NCBI GenBank assembly: GCA_009391845.1
Contig: QWJG01000005.1
Coordinates: 1 to 57,237, forward strand
Direction of reading: 5' to 3'
DNA length: 57,237 bases
DNA from: Chloroflexota bacterium
GTDB taxonomy: Bacteria; Chloroflexota; Dehalococcoidia; UBA2979
Positions 1 through 8,443 of this stretch are shown one piece after another; the first letter of the stretch is position 1; each line of letters starts with the position of its first letter. The notes below the pieces were generated by a model. That model did no database searches. It was given only the letters and a program-made list of their open reading frames with translations, and had not been told where the DNA came from. A program made the position numbers and the translations under genes.

Positions 1-299
1 CCACCGACGGCTTCGACGAGCTGCTCCCTCGTGATCTCGCTCGCCTCGTCTAGCGTGCGACCGATCACCAGCTCGGTCGCCATGGAAGCCGTCGCGATCG
101 AGGCAGGACCACCGGTGGTGAGGAACGACGCGCGATCGATGCGATCGTCGTCGATGTGGAGAAACAGCCGGATTGAGTCGCCCGAGATCGGATTGGTCAC
201 GAAATAGTCCACGCTGGCGTCGGCCATCTCACCTGCGTTCCGCGGGTGATTGAAGTGCGCGATCACCGTTTCCGAGTAGTGGACGGTTTCGTTGACCAT
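1..299 (-). CDS. IscU/NifU N-terminal-like Fe-S scaffold homologue, lacking the first two cluster cysteines (cut by window edge)
   Basis: The 99 visible codons start at ATG 299 and run off the left edge. They align with the IscU/NifU scaffold fold: YSETVIAHFNHPRNAGEM matches the usual YSxxVxxHxxxPRNxG N-terminus, and a GRTLDEA stretch matches the GKTLDEA region. The family assembles [2Fe-2S] clusters on three cysteines. Here the first (usually PVCGD) reads PISGD and the second (usually YGCGSAIA) reads TGGPASIA, so both cysteines are gone while the flanking residues and the Asp after the first are kept. The third cysteine would lie beyond the edge. It follows midA on the same strand by about 40 nt. 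Family membership is fairly sure; scaffold activity is doubtful. Confidence 0.75.
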   Translation of the reverse strand, partial: MVNETVHYSETVIAHFNHPRNAGEMADASVDYFVTNPISGDSIRLFLHIDDDRIDRASFLTTGGPASIATASMATELVIGRTLDEASEITREQLVEAVG

Positions 300-340
300 G
301 CGCGCATCTTCTCACGCTGCGCCTGCGCATGGCGTGACCG

Positions 341-1528
341 CTAGCCATAGTGCTCCGCCATCGATCGCAGACAGCGCAGGCCCTCGAGGGGTGCGCCCTT
401 CGCGAGGGCGAGCACGCGGATCCGGCCCAGCCCCTCCATGTTCGTGAGCGCCGTGGCGGCTCGTCGTTCCTCGGCGAAGCGCGCGACATCCTCGTGCGCG
501 CGTGCCTCCGCCGCCTGCATCGCCGCCGGCAGTCCGAGGACGGTGAGCGCCTCGGCTTGTGAGACCGTCGGCGCGGCCTCGAACCCGAGATCCGTGGCAG
601 CGGCGGCCAGCGTCGTGAAGTCCACGTGCGCGGTGAGATCGAGGAGGCCCGGCGAGGCGAGGGGGTCAGGCTGTGGGCTGTGGTTGCGGAACGCCATCAG
701 CGTCCCCATCCGTCGCCAGCTCGCGTACAGGTCGCGCGCCTCGTGTCCGTAGTCGATCGAGAGCACGTAGCCCCGCTCGACCCGTGAGGCGATCCGCCGC
801 ATCACCTCGGCGGCGGCGAGGTTCACCTCGGCGCGGCATTCGTCGCCGGGAGTCAGCCCGAGGCGCCCGAAGTAACGATCGAGGGCGGGCGTGCTGGCGT
901 CGCCGAACGCGAACCGGAAGCCCGCGCCGTTCGCCTCCACGTACCACTCGCCGAGCGCGTCTCCCCGTCGCTCCACGAGGTGGATCGGCAGCGCGTCGAA
1001 GAACTCGTTGCTGATCACCACGCCGCTGATCGGATCGGCGTCGTCGAGCCAGTCCGCGAGGAGCCGGTGCTGCGCCGGGAGGTTCCGCGCGCGGAGCGTG
1101 CGGCGCTGTGCCTCGAGGCGGTGCGGGTGGCCGTCGAGGAGCGTCGCGTGCGTGGCGGCGAAGCAGTCGGGGCTGCGGTCGCGCAGCCAGGTCAGGATCG
1201 CGGCGCTGAAGGCTCCGGAGCCCGCCGCGACCTCGACGAGGTCGAACCGCGCGGGGCGTCCGAGCCGGTCCCAGCACTCCTCGATCTGGCGCGCCCAGAG
1301 GTACCCGAAGATCGGATGCACCTCCGGCGACGTCTCGTAGTCGCCGTCGCGGCCCCACGCGAGCTGCTCGCGGCTGTAGTAGCCATGCTCCGGGTGCGCG
1401 AGGGCGAGGTCCATGAAGCGCGCGAAGGTGATGCGACCGCCACCGGCCTCGATCTCCGCGCGAATCATCGGCGCGATGGGCGTGTCGGCGGCGGCGAGCG
1501 CGAAATCATCCGCGGGCGGCTGGGTCAT
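341..1528 (-). CDS. SAM-dependent methyltransferase, MidA/NDUFAF7 family
   Basis: About 395 residues, the usual length for COG1565. Family motifs appear in order: HPEHGYYS near residue 47, GDYETSPEVHPIFG, the SAM loop VEVAAGSGAFS, SNEFFDALP, DYGHEARD and LTAHVDF. In mitochondria NDUFAF7 methylates an arginine of complex I subunit NDUFS2; the bacterial role is unproven but may likewise concern complex I. ATG 1528 is preferred over the adjacent GTG 1531. It lies 9 nt after the GDPD-like gene, as the second-last visible gene of a minus-strand run. Confidence 0.85.
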   Translation of the reverse strand: MTQPPADDFALAAADTPIAPMIRAEIEAGGGRITFARFMDLALAHPEHGYYSREQLAWGRDGDYETSPEVHPIFGYLWARQIEECWDRLGRPARFDLVEVAAGSGAFSAAILTWLRDRSPDCFAATHATLLDGHPHRLEAQRRTLRARNLPAQHRLLADWLDDADPISGVVISNEFFDALPIHLVERRGDALGEWYVEANGAGFRFAFGDASTPALDRYFGRLGLTPGDECRAEVNLAAAEVMRRIASRVERGYVLSIDYGHEARDLYASWRRMGTLMAFRNHSPQPDPLASPGLLDLTAHVDFTTLAAAATDLGFEAAPTVSQAEALTVLGLPAAMQAAEARAHEDVARFAEERRAATALTNMEGLGRIRVLALAKGAPLEGLRCLRSMAEHYG

Positions 1529-1537
1529 CACCGCAGC

Positions 1538-2233
1538 CTAGAGCGCGTTCAGGACCGTCAGGTCGTTGCTGACGATCGCGTCCACGCCCCACTCCGCGAG
1601 GTCGAGCGCGCGATCGACGTCATCGACCGTCCACGCGGCGATCGTGCCGGCGTGACGCCTCAGGGCACGCACGTCCTCGGCGCTGTGCAGGAGGCTATGA
1701 CGGATCGCGATCGGGCGCGGTGGGAGCTGCAGTGTGTTCGCCTCGTGGACGTAGCGACGGAGCTGCGGTTCGTAGCGGACCGAGTACGCGACACGGAGAT
1801 CGGGGACCCACGCGCGCAGCCGATCGGCGATCGCCCACGCCTCGCAACTGACCACGAGGTGGTCGCGATTGGGCAGCGCGAGCAGCGCACGGGCGAGGTC
1901 CGGCGCCGGATCGGCGATCCAGGAATGGAGATCGAGCACTACCTGTGTGTGCGGAACCAGCGCGCCAACCGCCTCGAGAATCTCGCCGAGGTCGACCAGG
2001 TCCGGCGCGCCACGGCGGATCCCGCCGCGACCGAGGGTGAACGGGAGCGGCTGGAGCGGGCGATCGTGATGGGCGACCAATCGGTCGCCGCGCACCCAGA
2101 TGGCGGCCTCGATCGCATCGACCGCGGGGTGTTCCGCCAGCGGCAGCAGGTCACGGAGATTGCCGGCGCGATGCAGGATGCGGGTCACCGGGCTCGTCAC
2201 GGCCGCGCTGTGCTCGTAGCGTGCTGCCGCCAC
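1538..2233 (-). CDS. Glycerophosphodiester phosphodiesterase-like protein, active site partly degenerate
   Basis: 231 residues in a compact GDPD TIM-barrel pattern. HRAGN near residue 21 corresponds to the catalytic HRG, and HHDRP to the second catalytic His-Asp. The C-terminal WTVDDVDRALDLAEWGVDAI is the classic closing motif. The metal-binding E-x-D reads EAA, and the later IEIK reads LDLH, so two acidic ligands are altered. Family enzymes hydrolyse glycerophosphodiesters to glycerol-3-phosphate. This copy may be inactive or use another substrate. GTG 2233 is the longest start and has no clear Shine-Dalgarno; later GTGs are possible. Confidence 0.7.
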   Translation of the reverse strand: MAAARYEHSAAVTSPVTRILHRAGNLRDLLPLAEHPAVDAIEAAIWVRGDRLVAHHDRPLQPLPFTLGRGGIRRGAPDLVDLGEILEAVGALVPHTQVVLDLHSWIADPAPDLARALLALPNRDHLVVSCEAWAIADRLRAWVPDLRVAYSVRYEPQLRRYVHEANTLQLPPRPIAIRHSLLHSAEDVRALRRHAGTIAAWTVDDVDRALDLAEWGVDAIVSNDLTVLNAL

Positions 2234-2253
2234 GTTGGTGGTATTGAGGCTGG

Positions 2254-3144
2254 TCAGATCGCGGGGTCCGCGGTGGGGTCATCCGTATCCGCGCCGGCAT
2301 GACGGCGGAGCGAACGCACGGTTTCGGTGACCGTCTGGATGTCACGCGCACCCGGTCGGTACGCGACGTAGCGTTCGAGGTCCTCGAGGGCCAGCGACAG
2401 GTCGCCGAGTCGCTCGCGTAGCATCCCGCGATCGCGAATCTCGTCGAGGTCCCACGGGAACAGCGTCAGCGTCAGATCGATGATGCGCGCGGCTCGCTCC
2501 TCGTCGCCACGGCGGAGGTACCCGACCTTCAGGTTGTGCAGCAGCCGTTGCACGACTTGCCGCGGGGTCATGGTGGTCAGGTAGTGATCGCGGAACGGTT
2601 CCCCGTTTCCAAAGATGTTGCGCACCAGCACGCGGCAGTCGCGTTCACTCAAGACGCGGCCCTGGTTGAAGACATCCAGCAGGATGCTGTCGTGCTCGTC
2701 CGTGGAGTTGGCCGGCTGATAGCGGCAGATCACGTGACCGGGCAGACCCACAGGGCGCACGTCCAACCCGGCGCGCTGGCAAATCTCGGTGTAGACGATC
2801 GCCATCGTCACCGGGATGCCCGTGCGCTCGTCCAGCACGTGATTCAGGTAGAGGTTGCGCGGGTCATCGTAGGCGGTGTCGTTGCCTCGGAAGCCCAGCT
2901 CGCGATAGAGCAGCCGGTTGACGGCCAGCGGCACCCGCAGCGGCGAATGCGCGTCGCGCTTGCCCTTCAGCTCTTCCTCAAGGGTGTCGGCGATCGTCTG
3001 CAGGCGACGTTCGTACTCATCGATATCGATGTCCGGGTACTCGCTCTGCGCGATCAGCAGCGCCGTGCGGGCGAGCGGGACTTCCTCGGACGGACCGGAG
3101 GTGAGGCGGGCGAGGCGATCCCGAATCGAATCGATCGTGGTCAA
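2254..3144 (-). CDS. SirB1-family protein (transglutaminase-like domain plus TPR-like tail)
   Basis: 296 residues matching COG2912. The N-terminal transglutaminase-like core includes LLYRELGFRGN, a DERTGIPVTMAIVY stretch, and CQRAGLDVRPVGLPGHVICRY, where a transglutaminase-type Cys and His lie. The C-terminal third (HNLKVGYLRRGDEERAARII onward) looks like tetratricopeptide helices. Biochemical function is unknown. The start is TTG 3144, whose TTGA overlaps the TGA of the upstream PlsY-like gene, implying translational coupling. Confidence 0.85.
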   Translation of the reverse strand: MTTIDSIRDRLARLTSGPSEEVPLARTALLIAQSEYPDIDIDEYERRLQTIADTLEEELKGKRDAHSPLRVPLAVNRLLYRELGFRGNDTAYDDPRNLYLNHVLDERTGIPVTMAIVYTEICQRAGLDVRPVGLPGHVICRYQPANSTDEHDSILLDVFNQGRVLSERDCRVLVRNIFGNGEPFRDHYLTTMTPRQVVQRLLHNLKVGYLRRGDEERAARIIDLTLTLFPWDLDEIRDRGMLRERLGDLSLALEDLERYVAYRPGARDIQTVTETVRSLRRHAGADTDDPTADPAI

Positions 3145-3740
3145 CGATCGAGCCTCGAGCGAGCCGGGGTGAACCCCTCGAAACTGATGATCTTGAGCGC
3201 CGCGAGTGTCATCAGCAGCACGATCCCGGAGATCACCGCGCGATCCGCGGAGGCGATGTACGCGAGCACCGGGACCAGCAGCAGCCCAACGATTCCGCCG
3301 AGGCGTCGCGAACTGGCAATCAGCGATACCGCGACGGCCGCGGCGATCGCCGGCAGCGCCGCCAGCGGTGCTAGCGCGCAGATCGCGCCGACCGCCGTCG
3401 CCATCCCGTTCCCGCCGTCCAGCATCAAGAAGATCGAGTAGTCGTGCCCGAGGATCGCGACCAGCCCAGCGAGCATCGGAGCGGCTTCGTGGATGTCAGC
3501 GATCAATGCGATCGAGACGGCCGCCATGCCCTTGCCGATGTCACCGAACCCGACGACCAGCGCCGCGCGAATGCCGACGCTGTCCCAGACGTTCATCATC
3601 CCGGGGTTGCCGTCGCCCAGCGTGCGGATGTCCCGCCCGGTCAGGTAGTGGACCACGATGTACGAGGTGGGGATGGCGCCGAGTACGTACGAGAGAGCGA
3701 GGACGATCACGAGCGTCACTGCTTGCCTCCGATGACGCAT
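3141..3740 (-). CDS. PlsY-like glycerol-3-phosphate acyltransferase family membrane protein
   Basis: 199 residues from ATG 3740, almost wholly hydrophobic with about five to six membrane segments. PlsY transfers acyl groups from acyl-phosphate to glycerol-3-phosphate. The first motif GSGNxGxxN appears as GDGNPGMMN, the second as GDIGKGM, and the third (GHxxSxFLxFxGGKGVAT) as GHDYSIFL followed by GGNGMAT. The lysine of GGKG is therefore Asn. Order and topology fit PlsY, but the substitution raises doubt about activity. An upstream in-frame extension to 3902 is Arg-rich and noncoding in character, so it is excluded. Confidence 0.75.
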   Translation of the reverse strand: MRHRRQAVTLVIVLALSYVLGAIPTSYIVVHYLTGRDIRTLGDGNPGMMNVWDSVGIRAALVVGFGDIGKGMAAVSIALIADIHEAAPMLAGLVAILGHDYSIFLMLDGGNGMATAVGAICALAPLAALPAIAAAVAVSLIASSRRLGGIVGLLLVPVLAYIASADRAVISGIVLLMTLAALKIISFEGFTPARSRLDR

Positions 3741-3808
3741 GCAGAATAGCAAAGCGGCGCTCGATCTTCGGGTGTGTCTCGATCCAGCCTCGGTCCCCGG
3801 TCCGCGCC

Positions 3809-4219
3809 CTAGTCGGCGCCGTCCGGAATCGGTCGCCGGTCGGCGAAACCCGTGCCGCGCGGGTGCCACCAGGCGATGGCGCCTTCCCCGGCCTTCCAGC
3901 ACCAGTAGCCGCGGATGCCCTCGATCATTCCCGGGAAGTCGAGGAGGCCATCGTCGATGCCCTTAATCACCGCACCCGTCGCATGGATCGCGCTGATCCG
4001 GCGGCTCGCTTCCTCGCCCAGGCGGCGTTGTTCGGCGCGGAGCGCGCGTTGTTGCGCGTCACCCAGGTGGCCGTTGTTGAGGTGCAGGCGATTGAGGGCG
4101 TTCAGCCGCGCCTTCACCGCGCGCAACTCACCCTGCACGCCGCGTAGTACCTCGATGTCGGCGCGGATCGCGTCGAGGGCGCGCTGGGCTTCGGCGAGCG
4201 TGAACTCGCGTTCGTCCAC
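3809..4219 (-). CDS. DUF2203 family protein
   Basis: 136 residues. A helical N-terminal half (EFTLAEAQRALDAIRADI, then a charged coil) is followed by the family signature GAVIKGIDDGLLDFPGM, WCWKAGEGAIAWWH, and GFADRRPI. DUF2203 proteins have no known function; the family is widespread in Chloroflexota, Deinococcus-Thermus and Firmicutes. The start is GTG 4219, 9 nt after the stop of the Pro-rich membrane protein gene, with no good Shine-Dalgarno, so translation probably depends on the upstream gene. Confidence 0.85.
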   Translation of the reverse strand: MDEREFTLAEAQRALDAIRADIEVLRGVQGELRAVKARLNALNRLHLNNGHLGDAQQRALRAEQRRLGEEASRRISAIHATGAVIKGIDDGLLDFPGMIEGIRGYWCWKAGEGAIAWWHPRGTGFADRRPIPDGAD

Positions 4220-4228
4220 GGGCGGTCG

Positions 4229-4807
4229 CTAGTCCGACAGCGGCGTGAACCCCGGCGTCTCCGTCGCGTGTGGCGCGCCGTTGCCGTTGCCGTTCGTCGG
4301 CGGAGGGGTGGCGTTCTCGCGTGTCCACACCGGCTGGGTGGCCGATGGAGGCGGGGGTGGCGGTGCTGCCGCCGGGCGCGGCGGTGAGGGTGGTGGTGGC
4401 TGCGGCGCGCCAAAGGGACTGGAGTGCGACTCGGCCGGCTGCGGGATGTCCTCGATCTCGATCTCTGTGTCGCGGTCGAGCCCGAGCGCGCTCATCGCGC
4501 GGTCTTCGGCCATCTGTCGCAACCGATCGAGGTCGCCGCCAACGGCCGCCGCGGCGAAGTTCGTGCCGAACGCGGCGACCCAGTTCGGGATGTGCAGCCA
4601 CGACCATGGTGGCTCGCCGACGCGGAACGCCGCTACGACGCCAGGGATGAAGTCCTGCGGCCGGATCTGCAGATCGTGGAGGTCGACCGCGAGCGGATCC
4701 TCGCCGGCATCGATGCGGGAGCGGGCCTCGGCGACCCAACGACCGATCATCGCCCCGGCCGCGGCCGCCAGCAGAATCAAGATCAGATTGCGCGAGCGTC
4801 GGAACAT
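4229..4807 (-). CDS. Hypothetical membrane-anchored protein with Pro-rich C-terminus
   Basis: 192 residues from ATG 4807, preceded by GAGGA at 4 nt spacing. A short basic start (MFRRSRN) leads into one hydrophobic segment at about residues 8-22, so it is probably an N-terminally anchored protein. The middle (about 35-110) is an ordinary globular sequence rich in Trp and Phe. From about 120 it becomes low complexity, with runs of 4-6 prolines and a Gly-Asn tract. I do not recognise the family. It is the promoter-proximal gene of the minus-strand run ending at the window edge. Confidence 0.65.
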   Translation of the reverse strand: MFRRSRNLILILLAAAAGAMIGRWVAEARSRIDAGEDPLAVDLHDLQIRPQDFIPGVVAAFRVGEPPWSWLHIPNWVAAFGTNFAAAAVGGDLDRLRQMAEDRAMSALGLDRDTEIEIEDIPQPAESHSSPFGAPQPPPPSPPRPAAAPPPPPPSATQPVWTRENATPPPTNGNGNGAPHATETPGFTPLSD

Positions 4808-5061
4808 GTGGTGGTCCTCGGGATACCGGGGGGCGCGGCGCTCTGACCGTAGATTGCGGTTGGGGCCGCGGTCAACACACCGTAGACTCAGGCACCGATC
4901 GCGGGGACTGATGGCCCGCATCCACGTCCGGAGCCCCCCTGAGTCCCCGCCCACCATCGCCCTCGTCCGAAGACGCCGCTGCTCCCCGAGATGCTGCGGA
5001 CGATGGCGCCGCCTCGGGATCACGCAATCCCCTGGAGTCGCGCTGGTTTTACGGGTGGACG

Positions 5062-6288
5062 GTGGTCGGTACCGTCTGCCTCACCAACTTCACCGCCGTG
5101 GTGTTCTTCAACCCGATCCTGGGCGTCTTTGCTCCTGAGCTGGAAGCGGAGTTCGGGTGGTCGCGTGCCTCGGTGGCTGCGGCGATCACCATCGGCAGCC
5201 TGACCGCGGCGGTGCTGTCGCCCGGAATGGGCTGGGTCGTCGATCGGTTCGGTGGACGCTGGGTGATGAGCGCTGCGGGACTGGGGATGGCGATCGCCCT
5301 CGCGTTCCTCTCCGGGCTCCACTCGCTCTGGCAGCTCTATCTCTTCTATGCGATCGGCCGCGGGCTCGCGATGAGCGCCGTGAGCAATGTCGGGTTCATC
5401 GCCGTCTCGAACTGGTTCGTCCGGAAACGGTCGATGGTGATCGGGTTCGTCGCTGTCGCGCAGCGCGCCGGGATGGCGACGTTGCCGGTGTTCGCGGCGG
5501 TCGTGATCTCCGCCGCCGGGGACTGGCGCGCGGGCTGGTTGGCCCTCGGCGCGGTCGCGCTGCTGTTCGGCGTCGTTCCGCCGGCACTCTTCGTGCGCCG
5601 TCGCCCGGAAGACATGGGCCTGCGCCCCGACGGCGACCGCGCGCCGTCGGTGGAGGCAGGCGGCGACCTGCCGCCGCCGTCCGCCGAGTTCGACTTCACA
5701 CTCCGCGAGGCCGTCGCCACCCGTGCCTACTGGTTCATGGGGATCGCGATTGGGCTACTGCTCTTCACGGGCGGATCGGTGAACTTCCACCAGATCCCGT
5801 ATCTCCGCGATCAAGGGCTGGGGCGGAACGAGGCCGCGTTCATCGTCACCGTCTTCTCACTGGTCGGTGCCGGTGGCGGATTGGTCGGCGGCTTTTGCGC
5901 GACCCGGGTGACCGCTCGCTGGACCATGACGGTGTCGCTGGTGGGGATGGCGGCCGGGTCACTGCTGCTGCTGCAAACCGACACCTTTTCCACGGCGCTG
6001 ATCTTCGCGGTCGTCTATGGCTCGTTCTTCGGATCGACAGTGGCGATGAACCAGGCGATCTACGCGGACTACTTCGGGCGTACGTCGCTGGGGGTCATCC
6101 GCGGGTCGTTCCAACCCGTGCAACTGGCGTTGAACGCGGCGGGACCGCTCCTGACCGGGCTCTGGGTCGACTGGGCCGGTTCGTACCGAGTCCCGTTTCT
6201 CGCCTTCGGCGCCTGCCTGCTCGCCGCCGCGCTCCTGCTCGTGCTCGCCCCGGTGCCGGCGCGCCCGACGCGAGCAACCGAGGTATGA
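5062..6288 (+). CDS. MFS transporter, oxalate/formate antiporter-like (OFA/NarK-type)
   Basis: At least 408 residues with 12 predicted membrane helices. The loop 2-3 signature GWVVDRFGGRW and the AFGWSRASVAAA-type region mark the monocarboxylate/oxalate-formate branch of the major facilitator superfamily. Substrate is unknown. GTG 5062 is the first conventional start, but the frame is open back to 4912, and the codons just upstream encode RWFYGWTV, which looks like the conserved YGW lead into helix 1. No ATG, GTG or TTG exists in that extension, so the true start may be CTG 4939 (GGAG 5 nt upstream) or CTG 5032. A weak promoter (TTGGGG, 17 nt, TAGACT) ends at 4888. Confidence 0.85.
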   Translation: MVGTVCLTNFTAVVFFNPILGVFAPELEAEFGWSRASVAAAITIGSLTAAVLSPGMGWVVDRFGGRWVMSAAGLGMAIALAFLSGLHSLWQLYLFYAIGRGLAMSAVSNVGFIAVSNWFVRKRSMVIGFVAVAQRAGMATLPVFAAVVISAAGDWRAGWLALGAVALLFGVVPPALFVRRRPEDMGLRPDGDRAPSVEAGGDLPPPSAEFDFTLREAVATRAYWFMGIAIGLLLFTGGSVNFHQIPYLRDQGLGRNEAAFIVTVFSLVGAGGGLVGGFCATRVTARWTMTVSLVGMAAGSLLLLQTDTFSTALIFAVVYGSFFGSTVAMNQAIYADYFGRTSLGVIRGSFQPVQLALNAAGPLLTGLWVDWAGSYRVPFLAFGACLLAAALLLVLAPVPARPTRATEV

Positions 6289-6306
6289 CCGCGCGAGCGA
6301 TGGAGC

Positions 6307-7584
6307 CTAGCGGCAGAGCCCCGTGACCGTGTGTTGCGGGTTCGCGAAGCCGTAGTTCCAGGCGTCCGTGTACACGGTGGCGAGCCGCTCGAGGTAGGAC
6401 TCGCTCGCGGCGCACGCAGCACTCGTCGAGTTGCCGCTGTCTAGCGCTTGCAAGTAGATCCCGGCGGCGAGCCCGTGGATCGAATCGGGGTGCTGCGTGA
6501 AAGCGCGATCGAGGAGTTGTCGAGCGCCGGCCGGATTGCCCTGTCGCTGCGCGACCAGCGCCGCGCGGAACAGCGCGTACGGCTGCAGTTCGGCTCGCCC
6601 AGCGCGTTGGCCCTGCTCCGCCTTCCAATCCCGCAGCGCCTGATCGCTCGCTGCCTGCAGGTACAGCTCCGACGCGACCGCCAGGTCGCCCGACGCGTAC
6701 GCCACGTCGGCATCCGCGATCAGGTGAATCAGGAACTCCGCCGGATCGGGCACCTCGTCTGCGTGGAACCGCAACCCTGACCATGAGACGACCAGCGTCG
6801 ACGCGCGCTGCGGTCCGGCTGCCGGATCGTCGCTCTCTGCTTCGCGACGTATCTGGAGGTCGGCGAGTTGATCGTCGCTGGCGTCTTCGAAACTCAGCCC
6901 CTCGGTGGAGTTGGCGACGAGGTCGTCCGGGGCGAGGTCCTCGACCGCGAATCCTCGATGGGCGCTCGCGATCACAAAGCGGGTCGTACAGCGATCGCCG
7001 TCGCAGCTCTGCATCGAGATCACGGCCTCCGGCACCCCGTCACCGGTGAGGTCGAGTACCGCCTCGATGTTCACACCGGCAAGGATCTCGTTGGCGAGGG
7101 CGCGCGCCGAGGTGAAGAGGAGGTAGTCCTTCTCCGCGTCGTCGAAGAACCAGACATCTCCGGGCGGCGCCGGATCGCCCGCAACACTCACCGTGTAGAT
7201 CAGCTCATCGAGTCCGTCGCCATCGATGTCGAACGAGGCGCATCGCTCTCCCGCGACCGGCTCCAGTTCCCAGTCCTGTACGAGTTCCGGCAGGCAGTCG
7301 GGGATGTCGGCCATTCCGCCCGCGAGGTAGGTGGCAACCAGCAGGCCGCCGCCCACCCGGTTCGACGGGGCGAAGGGGAGTTCGACCGGCTCGCTCACCG
7401 TGGTGCCGCTGGCGGTCGCGTTCGGGTCCGGGGTCCCGGCCGGATCTGGGGTCCCGGCTCCGCCGACCGGGCGGAGCCGCACGTCAGGTTCGCCACCGCC
7501 GCAAGCGGCAAGCAACAGCAGCACCGATGCGATGCTCAGGGCGGCAATTCGCCGTGTTGATAAGTACCTCAAAGAATTGAGCAT
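6307..7584 (-). CDS. Lipoprotein with FG-GAP/VCBS-like calcium-binding motifs
   Basis: 425 residues. A type II signal peptide ends in the lipobox LLLAAC (Cys near residue 28), followed by GGG and a short GTPDP repeat, so the mature protein should be membrane-anchored outside the cell. Two Asp-rich loops, DIDGDGLDELIY and DLTGDGVPEAVI, resemble FG-GAP/integrin-type Ca-binding repeats. The C-terminal 150 residues are helical with a SEL/TPR-like character (ASELYLQAASDQALRD). Function unknown. It diverges from the aquaporin gene. Confidence 0.75.
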   Translation of the reverse strand: MLNSLRYLSTRRIAALSIASVLLLLAACGGGEPDVRLRPVGGAGTPDPAGTPDPNATASGTTVSEPVELPFAPSNRVGGGLLVATYLAGGMADIPDCLPELVQDWELEPVAGERCASFDIDGDGLDELIYTVSVAGDPAPPGDVWFFDDAEKDYLLFTSARALANEILAGVNIEAVLDLTGDGVPEAVISMQSCDGDRCTTRFVIASAHRGFAVEDLAPDDLVANSTEGLSFEDASDDQLADLQIRREAESDDPAAGPQRASTLVVSWSGLRFHADEVPDPAEFLIHLIADADVAYASGDLAVASELYLQAASDQALRDWKAEQGQRAGRAELQPYALFRAALVAQRQGNPAGARQLLDRAFTQHPDSIHGLAAGIYLQALDSGNSTSAACAASESYLERLATVYTDAWNYGFANPQHTVTGLCR

Positions 7585-7589
7585 GTGTG

Positions 7590-7618
7590 TTGACTTTTTA
7601 GCCGAATGGTGATTCTAT
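7590..7618 (+). promoter_or_regulatory. Putative promoter of the aquaporin gene
   Basis: TTGACT at 7590-7595 lies 17 nt before TTCTAT at 7613-7618, in an AT-rich patch between two divergent genes. The -35 matches well and the -10 is weak. About 50 nt of leader would precede the aquaporin start. Confidence 0.35.
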
Positions 7619-7668
7619 TGCCACCGCAGCGGGACGGTGTCGTCTCCGCGGTGCGGTCGGGACGGTTG

Positions 7669-8364
7669 ATGTCGAAATCCATGGCTGTCGACCCTCGCAA
7701 ATTGATCGCCGAGATGGTGGGTACCTTCGCGCTGATCTTCATCGGCGCGGGCTCGATCATTGCCTCCGGCCAGGAACTCGTCGCGGTCGCGCTCGCCCAC
7801 GGCTTGGCGATCGCATTGTTGATTTCAGCGCTTGGCCACATCTCAGGCGGTCTCTTCAATCCAGCGCTCACCCTCGGCCTCTGGGTGACACGCCGCCTCG
7901 ATACGATGAACACCATCGGGTACATCATCGCTCAATTGATCGGTGGAGTGCTCGGCGCACTCGCACTGGTGGTGCTCTTCCCCGAATCATTGCGTGACAA
8001 CGCGATGCTGGGAACGCCGATGTTGAGCGGCGTCACCTTCGCTCAAGGGGTGGGGATCGAAATCATCCTCACCATGTTCCTCATGCTCGCGGTGTTCGGT
8101 ACGGCGCTCGACAAGCGTGGCCCCAACGTCGGTGGGTTCGGCATCGGCCTCGTGCTGACCATGGACATCTTCGCGGCCGGTCGCTTCACCGGTGCGGCGA
8201 TGAATCCCGCGCGCGCCTTCGGTCCCGCCCTGATGAACTCCAGCTGGGATGACCACCTCGTGTATTGGATCGGACCGATCGTCGGCGCCGTGGCGGCAGC
8301 CCTCCTCTACCACTACGTCTTCTCGGACGACGCGGCGGAAGCGGAAGCGGCGGCCGCGCACTAA
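7669..8364 (+). CDS. Aquaporin (MIP family) with TIP-like H-I-A-R selectivity filter
   Basis: 231 residues, six membrane helices and two NPA boxes: GHISGGLFNPALT (N64-P65-A66) and GAAMNPARAFGP (N179-P180-A181). Aligned by spacing to E. coli AqpZ, the aromatic/arginine filter residues are His44, Ile167, Ala176 and Arg182. AqpZ has Phe, His, Thr and Arg. The H-I-A-R set is that of plant tonoplast TIP channels, which pass ammonia or urea as well as water; permeability here is inference. ATG 7669 is chosen; ATG 7681 is an alternative. A strong hairpin follows the gene. Confidence 0.9.
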   Translation: MSKSMAVDPRKLIAEMVGTFALIFIGAGSIIASGQELVAVALAHGLAIALLISALGHISGGLFNPALTLGLWVTRRLDTMNTIGYIIAQLIGGVLGALALVVLFPESLRDNAMLGTPMLSGVTFAQGVGIEIILTMFLMLAVFGTALDKRGPNVGGFGIGLVLTMDIFAAGRFTGAAMNPARAFGPALMNSSWDDHLVYWIGPIVGAVAAALLYHYVFSDDAAEAEAAAAH

Positions 8365-8443
8365 TCCCGGCGGCCCAGGAGGCCGCAGCAGTCATGCCAC
8401 CATCTTGCCGATAAATACCCCCGCCGCACGGCAGATGATGGAA

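Noticed and set aside
980..2302. Long plus-strand open frame antisense to midA and the GDPD-like gene
   Set aside because: Arg/Asp-rich composition with no family motif; typical antisense shadow of GC-rich coding sequence.
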